From a virus: 48,143 nt of DNA. A program made the position numbers and the translations under genes. Under the pieces are notes generated by a model, which was not told the DNA's origin, ran no database searches, and saw only the letters and a list, made by a program, of their open reading frames with translations. How positions within the stretch are numbered: the stretch's first letter is position 1; the number at the start of each line of letters is the position of its first letter. Positions 16,833 to 25,970 of the stretch are shown piece after piece. Where the stretch lies: positions 1 to 48,143 of the IMG/VR virus record IMGVR_UViG_3300028045_000027, one strand, 5' to 3'.

Positions 16833-16889
16833 CCTAAAATTTACATTTTATATTTTAGGTATAAATTATATAATTGAATATTTATATAA
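16833..16889 (+). promoter_or_regulatory. Control region of the baseplate operon
   Basis: Three elements follow the terminator. An inverted repeat CCTAAAAT (16833-16840) and ATTTTAGG (16852-16859) has an 11-nt spacer. GTATAAATTAT at 16859-16869 is identical to the element before the SSB gene and lies 40 nt upstream of the ATG. ATATTTATATAA at 16878-16889 lies 21 nt upstream of the ATG. Together they suggest a promoter, possibly with an operator, for the long tail operon. The elements are visible; their roles are inferred. Confidence 0.5.
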
Positions 16890-16898
16890 TAAAAAGAA

Positions 16899-17303
16899 AT
16901 GGCTGAAAGATTTATAAACATAGCTTTTCCCTTTGAGGATGATAATTTAAAAAATTATTTCCTTAAAATGAATAAAGATGGTAAACAGGCTATAAAATCA
17001 GATTTAATCCACCTGTTATTAACAACACCTGGAGATAGGTTATATTTACCAGATTTTGGAGCAGATTTAAGAAGATATTTATTTGAACCTAATGACGCGG
17101 ATACATATGGGGCTATTAGAGCTGAAATACAAGAAGCTATTGACAAATACATACCTAATTTAAAAATAACACAATTAAAAATAGAAAAACCATCTGAAGG
17201 TGAATTTAATGTTGATAGTGAACATACTGCGGTTGTTAGGATAGACTATCTTTTTACTGAGGGAGCTTTAGCAAAAGCTGATTTTATTGAAATAACTATA
17301 TAA
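16899..17303 (+). CDS. 25: gp25-like baseplate wedge protein
   Basis: A 134-residue protein of the GPW/gp25 family, the small lysozyme-like (inactive) wedge component at the tube-sheath junction. The family signature is clear in residues ~30-60: AIKSDLIHLLLTTPGDRLYL, followed by PDFGADLRRYLFEPND. The C-terminal half is beta-rich (KITQLKIEKP to RIDYLF). It is first in the tail operon and directly precedes a gp6-like gene, as expected for the wedge core. The length is close to T4 gp25 (132 residues). Confidence 0.93.
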   Translation: MAERFINIAFPFEDDNLKNYFLKMNKDGKQAIKSDLIHLLLTTPGDRLYLPDFGADLRRYLFEPNDADTYGAIRAEIQEAIDKYIPNLKITQLKIEKPSEGEFNVDSEHTAVVRIDYLFTEGALAKADFIEITI

Positions 17304-17313
17304 AAAAAATATT

Positions 17314-19182
17314 ATGGCAACAAAAAATAAAAAAATAAATTATGCAGCAAGAAACTTTGCTGATGTTAGAACAGAGTTAGTTGATTTCATAAAATCTTAT
17401 TACCCAGAAATATTTTCTGATTTTAATGACGCTTCTGTTGGTATGATGTTGTTAGAGTTAAATGCGGCCGTTGGTGATATGTTATCAGCTAATACTGACA
17501 GGATGTTTAATGAGACACAACTTGATTACGCTCAGGAAAGAAAAAATGTGTTAGCTATAGCTAGAACACTTGGACTTAAAATACCTGGATTAAGACCTAG
17601 TGTTACTTTAGTAGATTATGCTGTAACAGTACCTACTAGGGGTGATACGTGGGACATTAGGTATTCACCAGTAATAAGATATGGTTCACAGGTTACTGGT
17701 GGAGGTCAGGTTTTTGAAAATATTGAGGACATAGATTTTTCTTCACCTTACACCACAGGAGGAGTCCCAAATAGACTAATATTACCAAACATAGATAGTA
17801 ATGGCACACTTGTTAACTACACCATAGTTAAACGAGAGATAGTTGTTAATGGTTTATCTAAAACTTTTAAAAAGACAATATCTCAAAACGAATCAGTACC
17901 ATTTTTAGAAATTTTCTTACCAGACCTTAATGTTTTGTCAGTAGAAAGTGCTATAACTTTAGAGGGAACTAATTATTCTTCTTTACCGACAATAGACCAA
18001 TTTATCGACCCAAATTTAAGATGGTATGAATTAGAATCTTTAGCTGAAGATAAAATTTTTATTGAAGACCCAACTAGAGTATCTGATAATTCAGCGATAA
18101 AGGCTGGTAAGTATGTTAGTACTACTAAAAGGTTTGTAAGAGAGTTCACAGATAATAATTATTGTAAACTAACTTTTGGTAGTGGTATTAATAACGACCA
18201 AGAACAATTAGACGTTATAGGTAGTTTTGGTATTAAAATAGGTGATTTCATAAACACTACGGCTTTAGGTGAAGTTTTAAAACCTAATACAACACTTTTT
18301 ATTAGGTATAGAGTAGGTGGTGGTACATCATCGAATGTGGGGCCAAATGTAATTAATAGTATAGGTTTTAATAATACAATAGTTAGTGGACCCACACCAG
18401 CCATTAATCAAACTGTGGGGAAATCTTTAAGAGTAAACAACCCAATACCCGCGATAGGTGGGGCTGGAGTACCTTCAGTAGACCAAATAAGACAATTAAC
18501 AAAATATAACTTTGCGTCACAAAATAGAGCGGTAACTATTAAAGATTATCACGCTATAATAGGTAAAATACCTGGTAAGTTTGGTTCACCTTATAGGTAT
18601 TTGGTAACTGAAGAACAAAATAAAATACAAATATACATCTTAGGGATAGACGCTAACGGAAAATTAAGTAACTCATCAAATAATACTTTAAAAGAAAATA
18701 TAGCTACTTGGTTGTCCGATTATAGGATGATAAATGATTATGTCTTAATACAAGACGGTAAAATCATTAATTTAGGTTTTGATATAGATTTGTTCATAGA
18801 TAAAATAGCTAACCAATCAGAAGTCATTAATAATGTAATTAATAGTGTTAAAAATTATTTTGACACTAAAAAATGGGAAATGGGTGACAATATCTACATG
18901 GCTCAACTAGTAGAAAATATTAATAATGTTGGTGGTGTTTTAAATGTTATAGATGTGAGGGTTTATAATCTTATAAGTGGGAAACACTCCTTAAACCAAA
19001 CCAACCAACCCTTTCTACCAGCATCACAAATTGGGGCATTACCCTTCAATAAAGCTAAAAGAATTGACTTGGGTGAAGATTATGCTTTATTTGGAGACCA
19101 AGATTCAATGTTTGAAATAAAATTCCCAGAAAGTGACATAAAAGTTAGAGTAAAAAGAGCTTCAACCGTAACAGAATCTTAA
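17314..19182 (+). CDS. 6: gp6-like baseplate wedge protein (baseplate J family)
   Basis: A 622-residue protein similar in length to T4 gp6 (660), which forms the dimeric inner ring of the baseplate. The N-terminus has the characteristic opening with YAARNFADVRTELVDFIKSY, FNDASVGMMLLELNA and a tyrosine/arginine-rich helix (QERKNVLAIARTLGLK). The C-terminal third has the J-type domain: RAVTIKDYHAIIGKIPG, then a strand-rich fold and NYFDTKKWEMGDNIYMAQLV. It lies 10 nt after gp25, and the next ATG is one base after its stop (TAAAATG). Confidence 0.9.
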   Translation: MATKNKKINYAARNFADVRTELVDFIKSYYPEIFSDFNDASVGMMLLELNAAVGDMLSANTDRMFNETQLDYAQERKNVLAIARTLGLKIPGLRPSVTLVDYAVTVPTRGDTWDIRYSPVIRYGSQVTGGGQVFENIEDIDFSSPYTTGGVPNRLILPNIDSNGTLVNYTIVKREIVVNGLSKTFKKTISQNESVPFLEIFLPDLNVLSVESAITLEGTNYSSLPTIDQFIDPNLRWYELESLAEDKIFIEDPTRVSDNSAIKAGKYVSTTKRFVREFTDNNYCKLTFGSGINNDQEQLDVIGSFGIKIGDFINTTALGEVLKPNTTLFIRYRVGGGTSSNVGPNVINSIGFNNTIVSGPTPAINQTVGKSLRVNNPIPAIGGAGVPSVDQIRQLTKYNFASQNRAVTIKDYHAIIGKIPGKFGSPYRYLVTEEQNKIQIYILGIDANGKLSNSSNNTLKENIATWLSDYRMINDYVLIQDGKIINLGFDIDLFIDKIANQSEVINNVINSVKNYFDTKKWEMGDNIYMAQLVENINNVGGVLNVIDVRVYNLISGKHSLNQTNQPFLPASQIGALPFNKAKRIDLGEDYALFGDQDSMFEIKFPESDIKVRVKRASTVTES

Positions 19183-19183
19183 A

Positions 19184-20965
19184 ATGGAAAGAATAGAACA
19201 GTTACTAGGTAGTGCCAAATATAAGTTAGCTGTAGATACTGATTTTAATTATAAGTTAAATTTTGAATCTAATGTTAAACCTTTAAAAGATAATTTAAAT
19301 AAGATAATATCTGTTTTAAGTCAAGAAAGTGTTGCGAGAGAAGAAAGACTTGTGTCCACTAAATATAGATTTTTAGGTAGATTAAATGTAATAACTGATA
19401 ATACAATAAACATAAACAACAATGGGGTGGTAACACCTAGGTCCGAGGACTGGTCACCAATGTTCTACGGTGGGAACCAAAACACACCACCAACGCACCC
19501 ATATAATTGGGTACTACAAATACTATACCCCCATAGTATAGATAAATATTCTTCAGTACAGACAAACCAAGCTTATAGAGGCATTACTGTAAACAACGGT
19601 TATAATAAAAATATATCTGGGACTAAACCACAAATTTACTTAGAAACATTACAAAAACATGGTTTAGAAGAAGATGATTTTTTTTATTTATATAGTATAA
19701 CCAGTAATAGTAACTATACAGGTATACAACAAGTAGAATTTTTAGGTGATAATGGTGAAAAAGTGGATAATATAATAAGATTAAAAGCTAAATATAAAAC
19801 ACCCCTAACTGATTTATTAATATTAAAAAAAGTTATTGGACCATCGGACGATGACAAAAATTTTATAAACCCAATCAACATGTTAAGAATAACAACTTGT
19901 GATTTAACAGGGGGTACAACAAACTCTAATTACCTTAAAGTTACAACAGGGACATTAAATATTTTTTCAGGTGTAACACATAAATTAACTGAGAGTGATT
20001 ATGTTGATGTTAGAGCAAATGATAATAATTTTATTTTAAATGGTACTCATAGAGTAGAACATATTGTAAATAGATACGAATTTGTTTTAGACCTAAAACT
20101 AGGGAACACACCTAACATAGTTATAAATAACATAGATGTTAGTTTTAGAAGAATGGACGGAATACCTTCAGATTATTATATTAGAAAATTTAGTTTATTA
20201 TCTGATACTAGTTATGAAGTAACAAAGGCAACTGAATTCGGTCATAGTATATACCCCGATAGTGTTAATGATTTATTTGGTGTAGCTAACAATACTTGGT
20301 TGTTTAATTTTTTAAACAATGTAGAGACAAAAAATTTGTATAACCATAGAGGGGGTGAACTAACACAAATACATATAGCAACAATTAAAAGAGCGGGTAA
20401 AAATCCTTTTAATTGGTCTGATGTAACTGCCCATTGGGATTTCCAAAGGAGGACCACATCTGGTGGTGTTGAGTTAGAGAATATTTCTATAAATAACCCT
20501 AACGGTGTGGGTACAATAGAAAAAAAAATAGTGGGTAATGACGAATACTTTGGTGATTTTGTTGAATATAATAGGTTTGAGTTATTAGAAAAAACAATAT
20601 CTAAAATTATACATCGATTTGGTTTAAACGTTAGGAATACCCCAGAAGAAGGATATTATTTATACCCTTTCCAACAAATAAACATAAGAAAATACTCTAA
20701 CCAAATAGAAACAGCTTTATTTAAACAAAAAGTTGTTGGTATACCTGGTGATGCAGAAAAAAGGCCAAACGGTGATGTACGATGGAGGGATGTTTTAACT
20801 CCAGGTTTTATAGAAGAAGGTAATAACGGTGTGGATTATCCATTTTTAAATGGGTGTAATTATATATACACTAATAAACATATTTTTGTTAGAAGGCAAA
20901 ACCCAGATGAAACTATAACTGTTTTTGGTAATAAAGCAAGTGTAAAACCAATAATTATTTGTTAA
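19184..20965 (+). CDS. Uncharacterised tail/baseplate structural protein (593 aa)
   Basis: Not assigned to a family. The N-terminal ~55 residues are helical (LKDNLNKIISVLSQESVAREER). The rest is beta-rich with many Asn, Thr, Tyr and Gly residues, typical of virion proteins. A basic helical patch near residue 480 (FELLEKTISKIIHRFGLN) precedes a strand-rich end. The position directly after gp6, within an unbroken tail operon, makes a baseplate wedge or peripheral baseplate role likely. It shares its stop with the next start (TAATG). Confidence 0.8.
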   Translation: MERIEQLLGSAKYKLAVDTDFNYKLNFESNVKPLKDNLNKIISVLSQESVAREERLVSTKYRFLGRLNVITDNTININNNGVVTPRSEDWSPMFYGGNQNTPPTHPYNWVLQILYPHSIDKYSSVQTNQAYRGITVNNGYNKNISGTKPQIYLETLQKHGLEEDDFFYLYSITSNSNYTGIQQVEFLGDNGEKVDNIIRLKAKYKTPLTDLLILKKVIGPSDDDKNFINPINMLRITTCDLTGGTTNSNYLKVTTGTLNIFSGVTHKLTESDYVDVRANDNNFILNGTHRVEHIVNRYEFVLDLKLGNTPNIVINNIDVSFRRMDGIPSDYYIRKFSLLSDTSYEVTKATEFGHSIYPDSVNDLFGVANNTWLFNFLNNVETKNLYNHRGGELTQIHIATIKRAGKNPFNWSDVTAHWDFQRRTTSGGVELENISINNPNGVGTIEKKIVGNDEYFGDFVEYNRFELLEKTISKIIHRFGLNVRNTPEEGYYLYPFQQINIRKYSNQIETALFKQKVVGIPGDAEKRPNGDVRWRDVLTPGFIEEGNNGVDYPFLNGCNYIYTNKHIFVRRQNPDETITVFGNKASVKPIIIC

Positions 20966-21999
20966 TGAGTTTATATAGATTTAAAATAAAGAATAACAAT
21001 AAGTTTATAACAGGGGGTACAATAAACCCTATGATAAATACTGGTCATACCGGAAACCAAAAATTTACAGAATACTTAAACATAAATTATAAACTCGGAC
21101 CATCAAGAAGTGTTTTTTCTGCAAATATAAAAAGTTTAAGAATCCCAACCTCTGGGGATGAATCAGATGTCAACTACACAAATAACGCAATAGTAAAATC
21201 AGACTATGAACTATATCCCCTACTAAATCAAAGAAATAAAGATAATTTTAAAAATAGAAAAATAACCATATCATCAGGACAAACAATAAATAAAGCGTAT
21301 AATTATAAAAACATTATTATACCAATAAACACATCCTTTGAGGTGGTGGACTATGGTGACGAGATTAAAAATTTCGTAAAAGAAGAAGAAAAAAAATCTA
21401 TAAATAAGATAGTTGACTATGAAAGAATAAAGTATCTTAGTATACCTTATCCTGGGTTAAATTTAAAATTTAGGTTTTTTAATAAAGATACGGCTCAATA
21501 CGATGACAATACCTTAACAGGTGGTTATAATTTAGCCGGATTTGATGATGATGAAATTAATATAAAAAGTAACTTTAAAAAAAGTTTTTTTAGGTTATAT
21601 TTTTTAGATAGTAATGACACTAGAAATCAAAACTTATTATTAACAGAAGAAATAGATGTTTTTGGGAGCAAAAAACCTCAGTTTAATTTTGGTAGAATTT
21701 TTTGGTTAAAAAATGACGAATTATTTTCTAATAGTTTTGATAATAGAATTGTTTATATGGAAGCTAGATTTTTTAACGCTAAAACAGGGAGAGTACATAG
21801 ATTTATGAACCCACCAGATGGTTCTAACAGTCTAATAAGTATTGATGGTATAAAAAATAATCAAGAATGGAAAACTAGTCAATTATTAATATATAACCCT
21901 AAAAACACAAATGGGTTCTACCAATTTAGAGCGGTAAATGGGATTGGAGCTAATACACAAAATACGATAACGATGACAGAATATATATTAGAAACTTAA
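20965..21999 (+). CDS. Uncharacterised tail/baseplate structural protein (344 aa)
   Basis: The start is ATG 20965 (MSLYRFKIKNNNKF), overlapping the upstream stop as TAATG; a TTG two codons earlier is less likely. The protein is Asn/Phe/Tyr-rich and strand-dominated. A short charged helix near residue 135 (FVKEEEKKSINKIVDYERIK) is the only clear helical part. No signal peptide or known motif is visible. It sits between two unassigned structural genes and is coupled to both by TAATG junctions, which favours a fixed-stoichiometry assembly partner. Confidence 0.78.
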   Translation: MSLYRFKIKNNNKFITGGTINPMINTGHTGNQKFTEYLNINYKLGPSRSVFSANIKSLRIPTSGDESDVNYTNNAIVKSDYELYPLLNQRNKDNFKNRKITISSGQTINKAYNYKNIIIPINTSFEVVDYGDEIKNFVKEEEKKSINKIVDYERIKYLSIPYPGLNLKFRFFNKDTAQYDDNTLTGGYNLAGFDDDEINIKSNFKKSFFRLYFLDSNDTRNQNLLLTEEIDVFGSKKPQFNFGRIFWLKNDELFSNSFDNRIVYMEARFFNAKTGRVHRFMNPPDGSNSLISIDGIKNNQEWKTSQLLIYNPKNTNGFYQFRAVNGIGANTQNTITMTEYILET

Positions 22000-24590
22000 T
22001 GTCATACTACGAAAGAAAAATAAAATATTATAAATCATTTAGATTAATAGATACTGATGGTGATAATCGTAATGACACTCTAGCCTATAAACCCTACTCT
22101 GACAACTATCACTTACAGATAGGCATAGACCAAGAGATTAAAAATATTGGACATTATAATTTGGGTGTTAGTTCTGATTTTGAAATTGTGGATTTTTCTT
22201 CTATATGGGGTGAAGACGGAAGTGGTATTATAAACGATGGTGGTTATACACCACCACCATTAGTTAACCCACAAGGAACTGATGACAGTACAGTACCACT
22301 AAACCCATCTGAGTTTTGCCCCGATGAAGCAGCACTTAATTACCAACCACTTAATGGTGTGTCAGGATTTAGTCCATGCCCAAATAATAGTTGTTGTCAA
22401 TACGTAAATACTGATAATTATACTTACGGTGGGGGTGGTGGTAGTGGTTTTAACTCTCTTGATTGTTTGACTGTTTACACTGATTGGGGTCCATGGAATG
22501 ATGACTTAATTTTAAATGATACTGAACAAATTTATGTAACTAAAAATGGGAGTGATTGTACAATGAACTTTAGATTGTGGAATCTTGATAATGAGCAGCC
22601 AGTGTCAAATGCTGACCCATCTAAACAAGGTGGTTGGTACGGAGCTTCAATAAAAATAGAGGTAGACAATGGTGGTGGGTACCAAATTGTAACACCTAGT
22701 AGTTCAGAAATAATATACCAAGACAATGAAATTACTTATGACTCTAATAAAGGTAGTTTTAGTTTAGATGAAAAAGTTAAAATATTTTTAGCTAAAGATG
22801 GAAACCTTTTTTCAGGTAACAATTCTTATTCAACAAAACCTTTTAGAGATTTTACAATAACATTAGGTGGGGGGTCACAAATAAAAATTACGTACCTAAA
22901 CCCCACAAATGGGGTTGGCAGTACAGCCGATAATTTATACCAACAGAAAGCTAAATTTCTATCTTTACAGATATTCAAATCTGATAATAACGAAATACTA
23001 AGACCACTAGAACCAGACACATTTTCCAGTTTTTCTAATCCAAATATAGCACAAGATTTAGAATGGTTAACTGGACCTCTGTTTAATGGACCTTCGAATC
23101 TTAGCCCCGAAGGTCGAACTGTGACAGGGACAGAATCATTTGTGTTTGTAACACCTTCCGTAAATATTACGGCTGCAGAGAATCAATCTCAACTACTGTG
23201 GTTATATTATCATAACGGGTACCAAACCCCCAATTACGATGTACCATGGGACGCCGTTACCCTTACTAATAGACGGGTAGGTAATTTCTATGAATGTAAT
23301 CAGGAGCTAATTTTTAGTCAAGTAATACCAAACCTTTGTCAAGGACCTTATAGTGTACAACATGTTCAAACTATTGGAGCCAGTTTAGCAGGGCTTCAAG
23401 CAATACCGTCTAATGGTACAAGTTATATTCAAAATACTCAAGAAGAAATATTTGAAACCACATTTAGTTGTCCAACAAACACTAACCCAGTTAGTTATTT
23501 TGATAGGGATGGTGACGGGTTTATTGAATTTGATGAAAATTACCCAACAATAGACCCGTCAAAACCAGGTTCAGTTGATAGTGGTTTATTTAGTATAACT
23601 AGATACGATTCACCCTACATATATACTAAACCAGGTACAAAAGGTCCAGGTACGGGAGACTTTACCCAAAGTAACGCATTAGAACAGTACTTTATTAGTA
23701 ATCCAAATACGTCTGGTTCGATTTCTGACCCATCTAGAGCTGGTTGGAGGTCTTATAAATCTACCCCCTTTTATTACAAAACTAGCCCAACATGTCAAAT
23801 AGGGGGTTGTGATAACCTTCCGAACAGTTTTTCGGGACTAATAGACCCATCAAACGCAAATATATTCTTACCTCAATTTGACGAGACTACTTACTTCACC
23901 CCACTAGCCGGTAAATATAGTAATGAAGAGTGTGCTAATTTTGGTACAAATAATGAACCGTTCTTCTCTTGGTGGAGTAAACTTAATGTCCCACAGTCTA
24001 ACCCGTTCTCGTTAATTAATAATGAATGGGACGCATTAGGCGGTTGTTGTGCATTACCACAAAATACCGATGTTGAGCAAGATAATGGCGGTCCTTGGCC
24101 AAAATCTAAATGTTCAAGATGTCACTCTGAGTTAACTAGTAGGTCAGCACAACCAGTACTAGACGAGAACACTAAATCAAATATGCAAGATATAGGCAGT
24201 GATACCTATTACGGACCATTTTATGATACAAGTAACCCAACCTATAACGGTTATGGTTTAGCTTTCTCAAAAGCTAATAATTTTTGTAGAGATAAAAACA
24301 AAGAAGTAGAAGTTAAAACTGGAATGGTTTCTTACCAGGGTAAAAACCTTACTATAAATGGTGGTATTGTACATGGAGGTGTAAAAGTAAAAACAACTTT
24401 TTCTAATTTCGACCTCGAACAAAATATAAATGAGTTTTTTGAACCATTTGGTGGTTGTAGCAATAATTCTTTTCCTTCTGGAATAGACCCAATCTTGTCT
24501 AAAAAATGTGAAGAAGCTAAACAGGGTGACCCGAGATGTCCAGTAGGTAGAAGGTGTATGGTTTGTTTTTATTGTTTTAAGTGTGTATAA
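21999..24590 (+). CDS. Large cysteine-containing tail protein with EF-hand-like loop (863 aa)
   Basis: Mainly beta-rich and likely surface-exposed. Residues ~9-25 contain DTDGDNRND, similar to thrombospondin-type-3 calcium repeats. Around residue 107 the pattern C-P-D-x-A-A-x-N-Y continues to SCCQY, a diverged copy of the GCTD module seen in genes at 25971 and 30182. A Gly-rich linker (YGGGGGSG) follows. Residues 502-513 (DRDGDGFIEFDE) are a perfect EF-hand loop. The C-terminus is Cys-rich (CPVGRRCMVCFYCFKC). The family is unknown; adhesin, fibre or outer-baseplate roles are plausible. Confidence 0.8.
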   Translation: MSYYERKIKYYKSFRLIDTDGDNRNDTLAYKPYSDNYHLQIGIDQEIKNIGHYNLGVSSDFEIVDFSSIWGEDGSGIINDGGYTPPPLVNPQGTDDSTVPLNPSEFCPDEAALNYQPLNGVSGFSPCPNNSCCQYVNTDNYTYGGGGGSGFNSLDCLTVYTDWGPWNDDLILNDTEQIYVTKNGSDCTMNFRLWNLDNEQPVSNADPSKQGGWYGASIKIEVDNGGGYQIVTPSSSEIIYQDNEITYDSNKGSFSLDEKVKIFLAKDGNLFSGNNSYSTKPFRDFTITLGGGSQIKITYLNPTNGVGSTADNLYQQKAKFLSLQIFKSDNNEILRPLEPDTFSSFSNPNIAQDLEWLTGPLFNGPSNLSPEGRTVTGTESFVFVTPSVNITAAENQSQLLWLYYHNGYQTPNYDVPWDAVTLTNRRVGNFYECNQELIFSQVIPNLCQGPYSVQHVQTIGASLAGLQAIPSNGTSYIQNTQEEIFETTFSCPTNTNPVSYFDRDGDGFIEFDENYPTIDPSKPGSVDSGLFSITRYDSPYIYTKPGTKGPGTGDFTQSNALEQYFISNPNTSGSISDPSRAGWRSYKSTPFYYKTSPTCQIGGCDNLPNSFSGLIDPSNANIFLPQFDETTYFTPLAGKYSNEECANFGTNNEPFFSWWSKLNVPQSNPFSLINNEWDALGGCCALPQNTDVEQDNGGPWPKSKCSRCHSELTSRSAQPVLDENTKSNMQDIGSDTYYGPFYDTSNPTYNGYGLAFSKANNFCRDKNKEVEVKTGMVSYQGKNLTINGGIVHGGVKVKTTFSNFDLEQNINEFFEPFGGCSNNSFPSGIDPILSKKCEEAKQGDPRCPVGRRCMVCFYCFKCV

Positions 24591-24621
24591 AAAAATATAA
24601 AAAAAATATAAAAAAATAATT

Positions 24622-25065
24622 ATGATTTTAAGTGGGTATACAGACGATAGATTATCAGAGGTAAAAACTTATAGTAAAAGCCAACCGTACCAAATAGGGT
24701 ATCTTGGCGTTACACAACTTACTTTTAACACATTTGGTGATGTAGATTCTGTTGAATACGTTATAGATGGTATAAAATATCTAACAACAATAGGTAAACC
24801 ATTATTCCCTGATAGTACAGATTTTTTTAAAACCCAAACTGTTTATTTTTTTGAGTCTAGTGGATTATCGGAAGAAAATATTAATGTTATTAAAAAAGAA
24901 GTAGAAATGAACCTTTCAGAACCGCCCAAAGTAGATGAAGAGATATTTATTGAAAGACAGGAAACTTCTGTTTTTGAAAACCATTTAAGAATGGGTGAAA
25001 TAATAACATTAGACCAATTAGTAGAATACAAAAATGGGTATTACAATATATTTAAAATAAATTAA
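24622..25065 (+). CDS. Hypothetical tail-operon protein (147 aa)
   Basis: Not recognised. It is a small mixed alpha/beta protein. The N-terminal half is strand-rich (YQIGYLGVTQLTF), with an acidic helical middle near residue 80 (SGLSEENINVIKKEVEM). It is preceded by a 31-nt A/T leader made of near-tandem ATAAAAAA units and followed, after one base, by the next ATG (TAAAATG). A small baseplate component or chaperone is possible; no motif decides. Confidence 0.75.
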   Translation: MILSGYTDDRLSEVKTYSKSQPYQIGYLGVTQLTFNTFGDVDSVEYVIDGIKYLTTIGKPLFPDSTDFFKTQTVYFFESSGLSEENINVIKKEVEMNLSEPPKVDEEIFIERQETSVFENHLRMGEIITLDQLVEYKNGYYNIFKIN

Positions 25066-25066
25066 A

Positions 25067-25966
25067 ATGGCAACAGGAAATTATGGAACAATTAGACCCG
25101 CTAATGTAACACCAGATGATGTAGATATTTTTTATACCTACACACCAAGCAGGGACGAACCACCGTTAGCACCAATTAGAATATTAGACGCTAATAATTT
25201 TTTAACACAATTTAAAAACCCATTAGCGGTTAACGGAACACAACCAACATTATCTGGTTTATATAACTTAAATTTACCATCTGATTTATTTTCAGATAAG
25301 GGGTTCTACACTATAATGATTAGACCCAAACAATATAATATAGACATACTTGATTGTGGTGTTTTGTCCGCTTATCCTGACATTAAAGGTTTAATTTTTG
25401 ATACTAACCAACTACCACCAATTTTAGCACAAAACGACTCAATGGTTGGTTATAGAATAGAGTATTATGAAGATAATCAAATAATACCTAATTTATATAG
25501 GATAGTTACTTCAGCAAATTTAACTGAAGCTGTAGCCGCTAACATACCTAACACAACACAAAAATCGACTAGATATAGGTTTAATGATAACTCCAATTTA
25601 TTATTTTGTACTCTAACACCGAGTTCACCAGCTTCGATAACACCAAACAAAATACCTTTTATTGGTTCACCTGGTGGAACGGTTGTAATCACAAACACTT
25701 TCTTTAACCCTGTAACCATAGAATTAGAAATGGTTGAGTTTGATACGGAAAGCTTAGCTTATGGGTTATTCGGTAATCAAAGTAAAGGTATTCAAGATGG
25801 TAAATACACAATTTATGATTTTGATAATCAAATTTATAAACAATACAATTTATATGAAATACAAGATGAATTCACTGGAGAACCATTATTTGAGATTAGA
25901 GAACAAACAGACCAGATAGATGACACTAAAGATTTTGAAACAATAACTGACGTACCAAACGCATAG
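25067..25966 (+). CDS. Uncharacterised structural protein (299 aa)
   Basis: Not recognised. Beta-rich and Pro/Asn/Thr-rich, with a run suggestive of an Ig-like or jelly-roll fold (GFYTIMIRPKQYNIDILDCG) and a second strand-dense part (SPGGTVVITNTFFNPVTIEL). The last ~40 residues are acidic and helical (EFTGEPLFEIREQTDQIDD). It directly precedes the gp7/tail-protein-I-like gene, so a wedge-associated role is reasonable but unproven. Confidence 0.78.
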   Translation: MATGNYGTIRPANVTPDDVDIFYTYTPSRDEPPLAPIRILDANNFLTQFKNPLAVNGTQPTLSGLYNLNLPSDLFSDKGFYTIMIRPKQYNIDILDCGVLSAYPDIKGLIFDTNQLPPILAQNDSMVGYRIEYYEDNQIIPNLYRIVTSANLTEAVAANIPNTTQKSTRYRFNDNSNLLFCTLTPSSPASITPNKIPFIGSPGGTVVITNTFFNPVTIELEMVEFDTESLAYGLFGNQSKGIQDGKYTIYDFDNQIYKQYNLYEIQDEFTGEPLFEIREQTDQIDDTKDFETITDVPNA

Positions 25967-25970
25967 ATAG

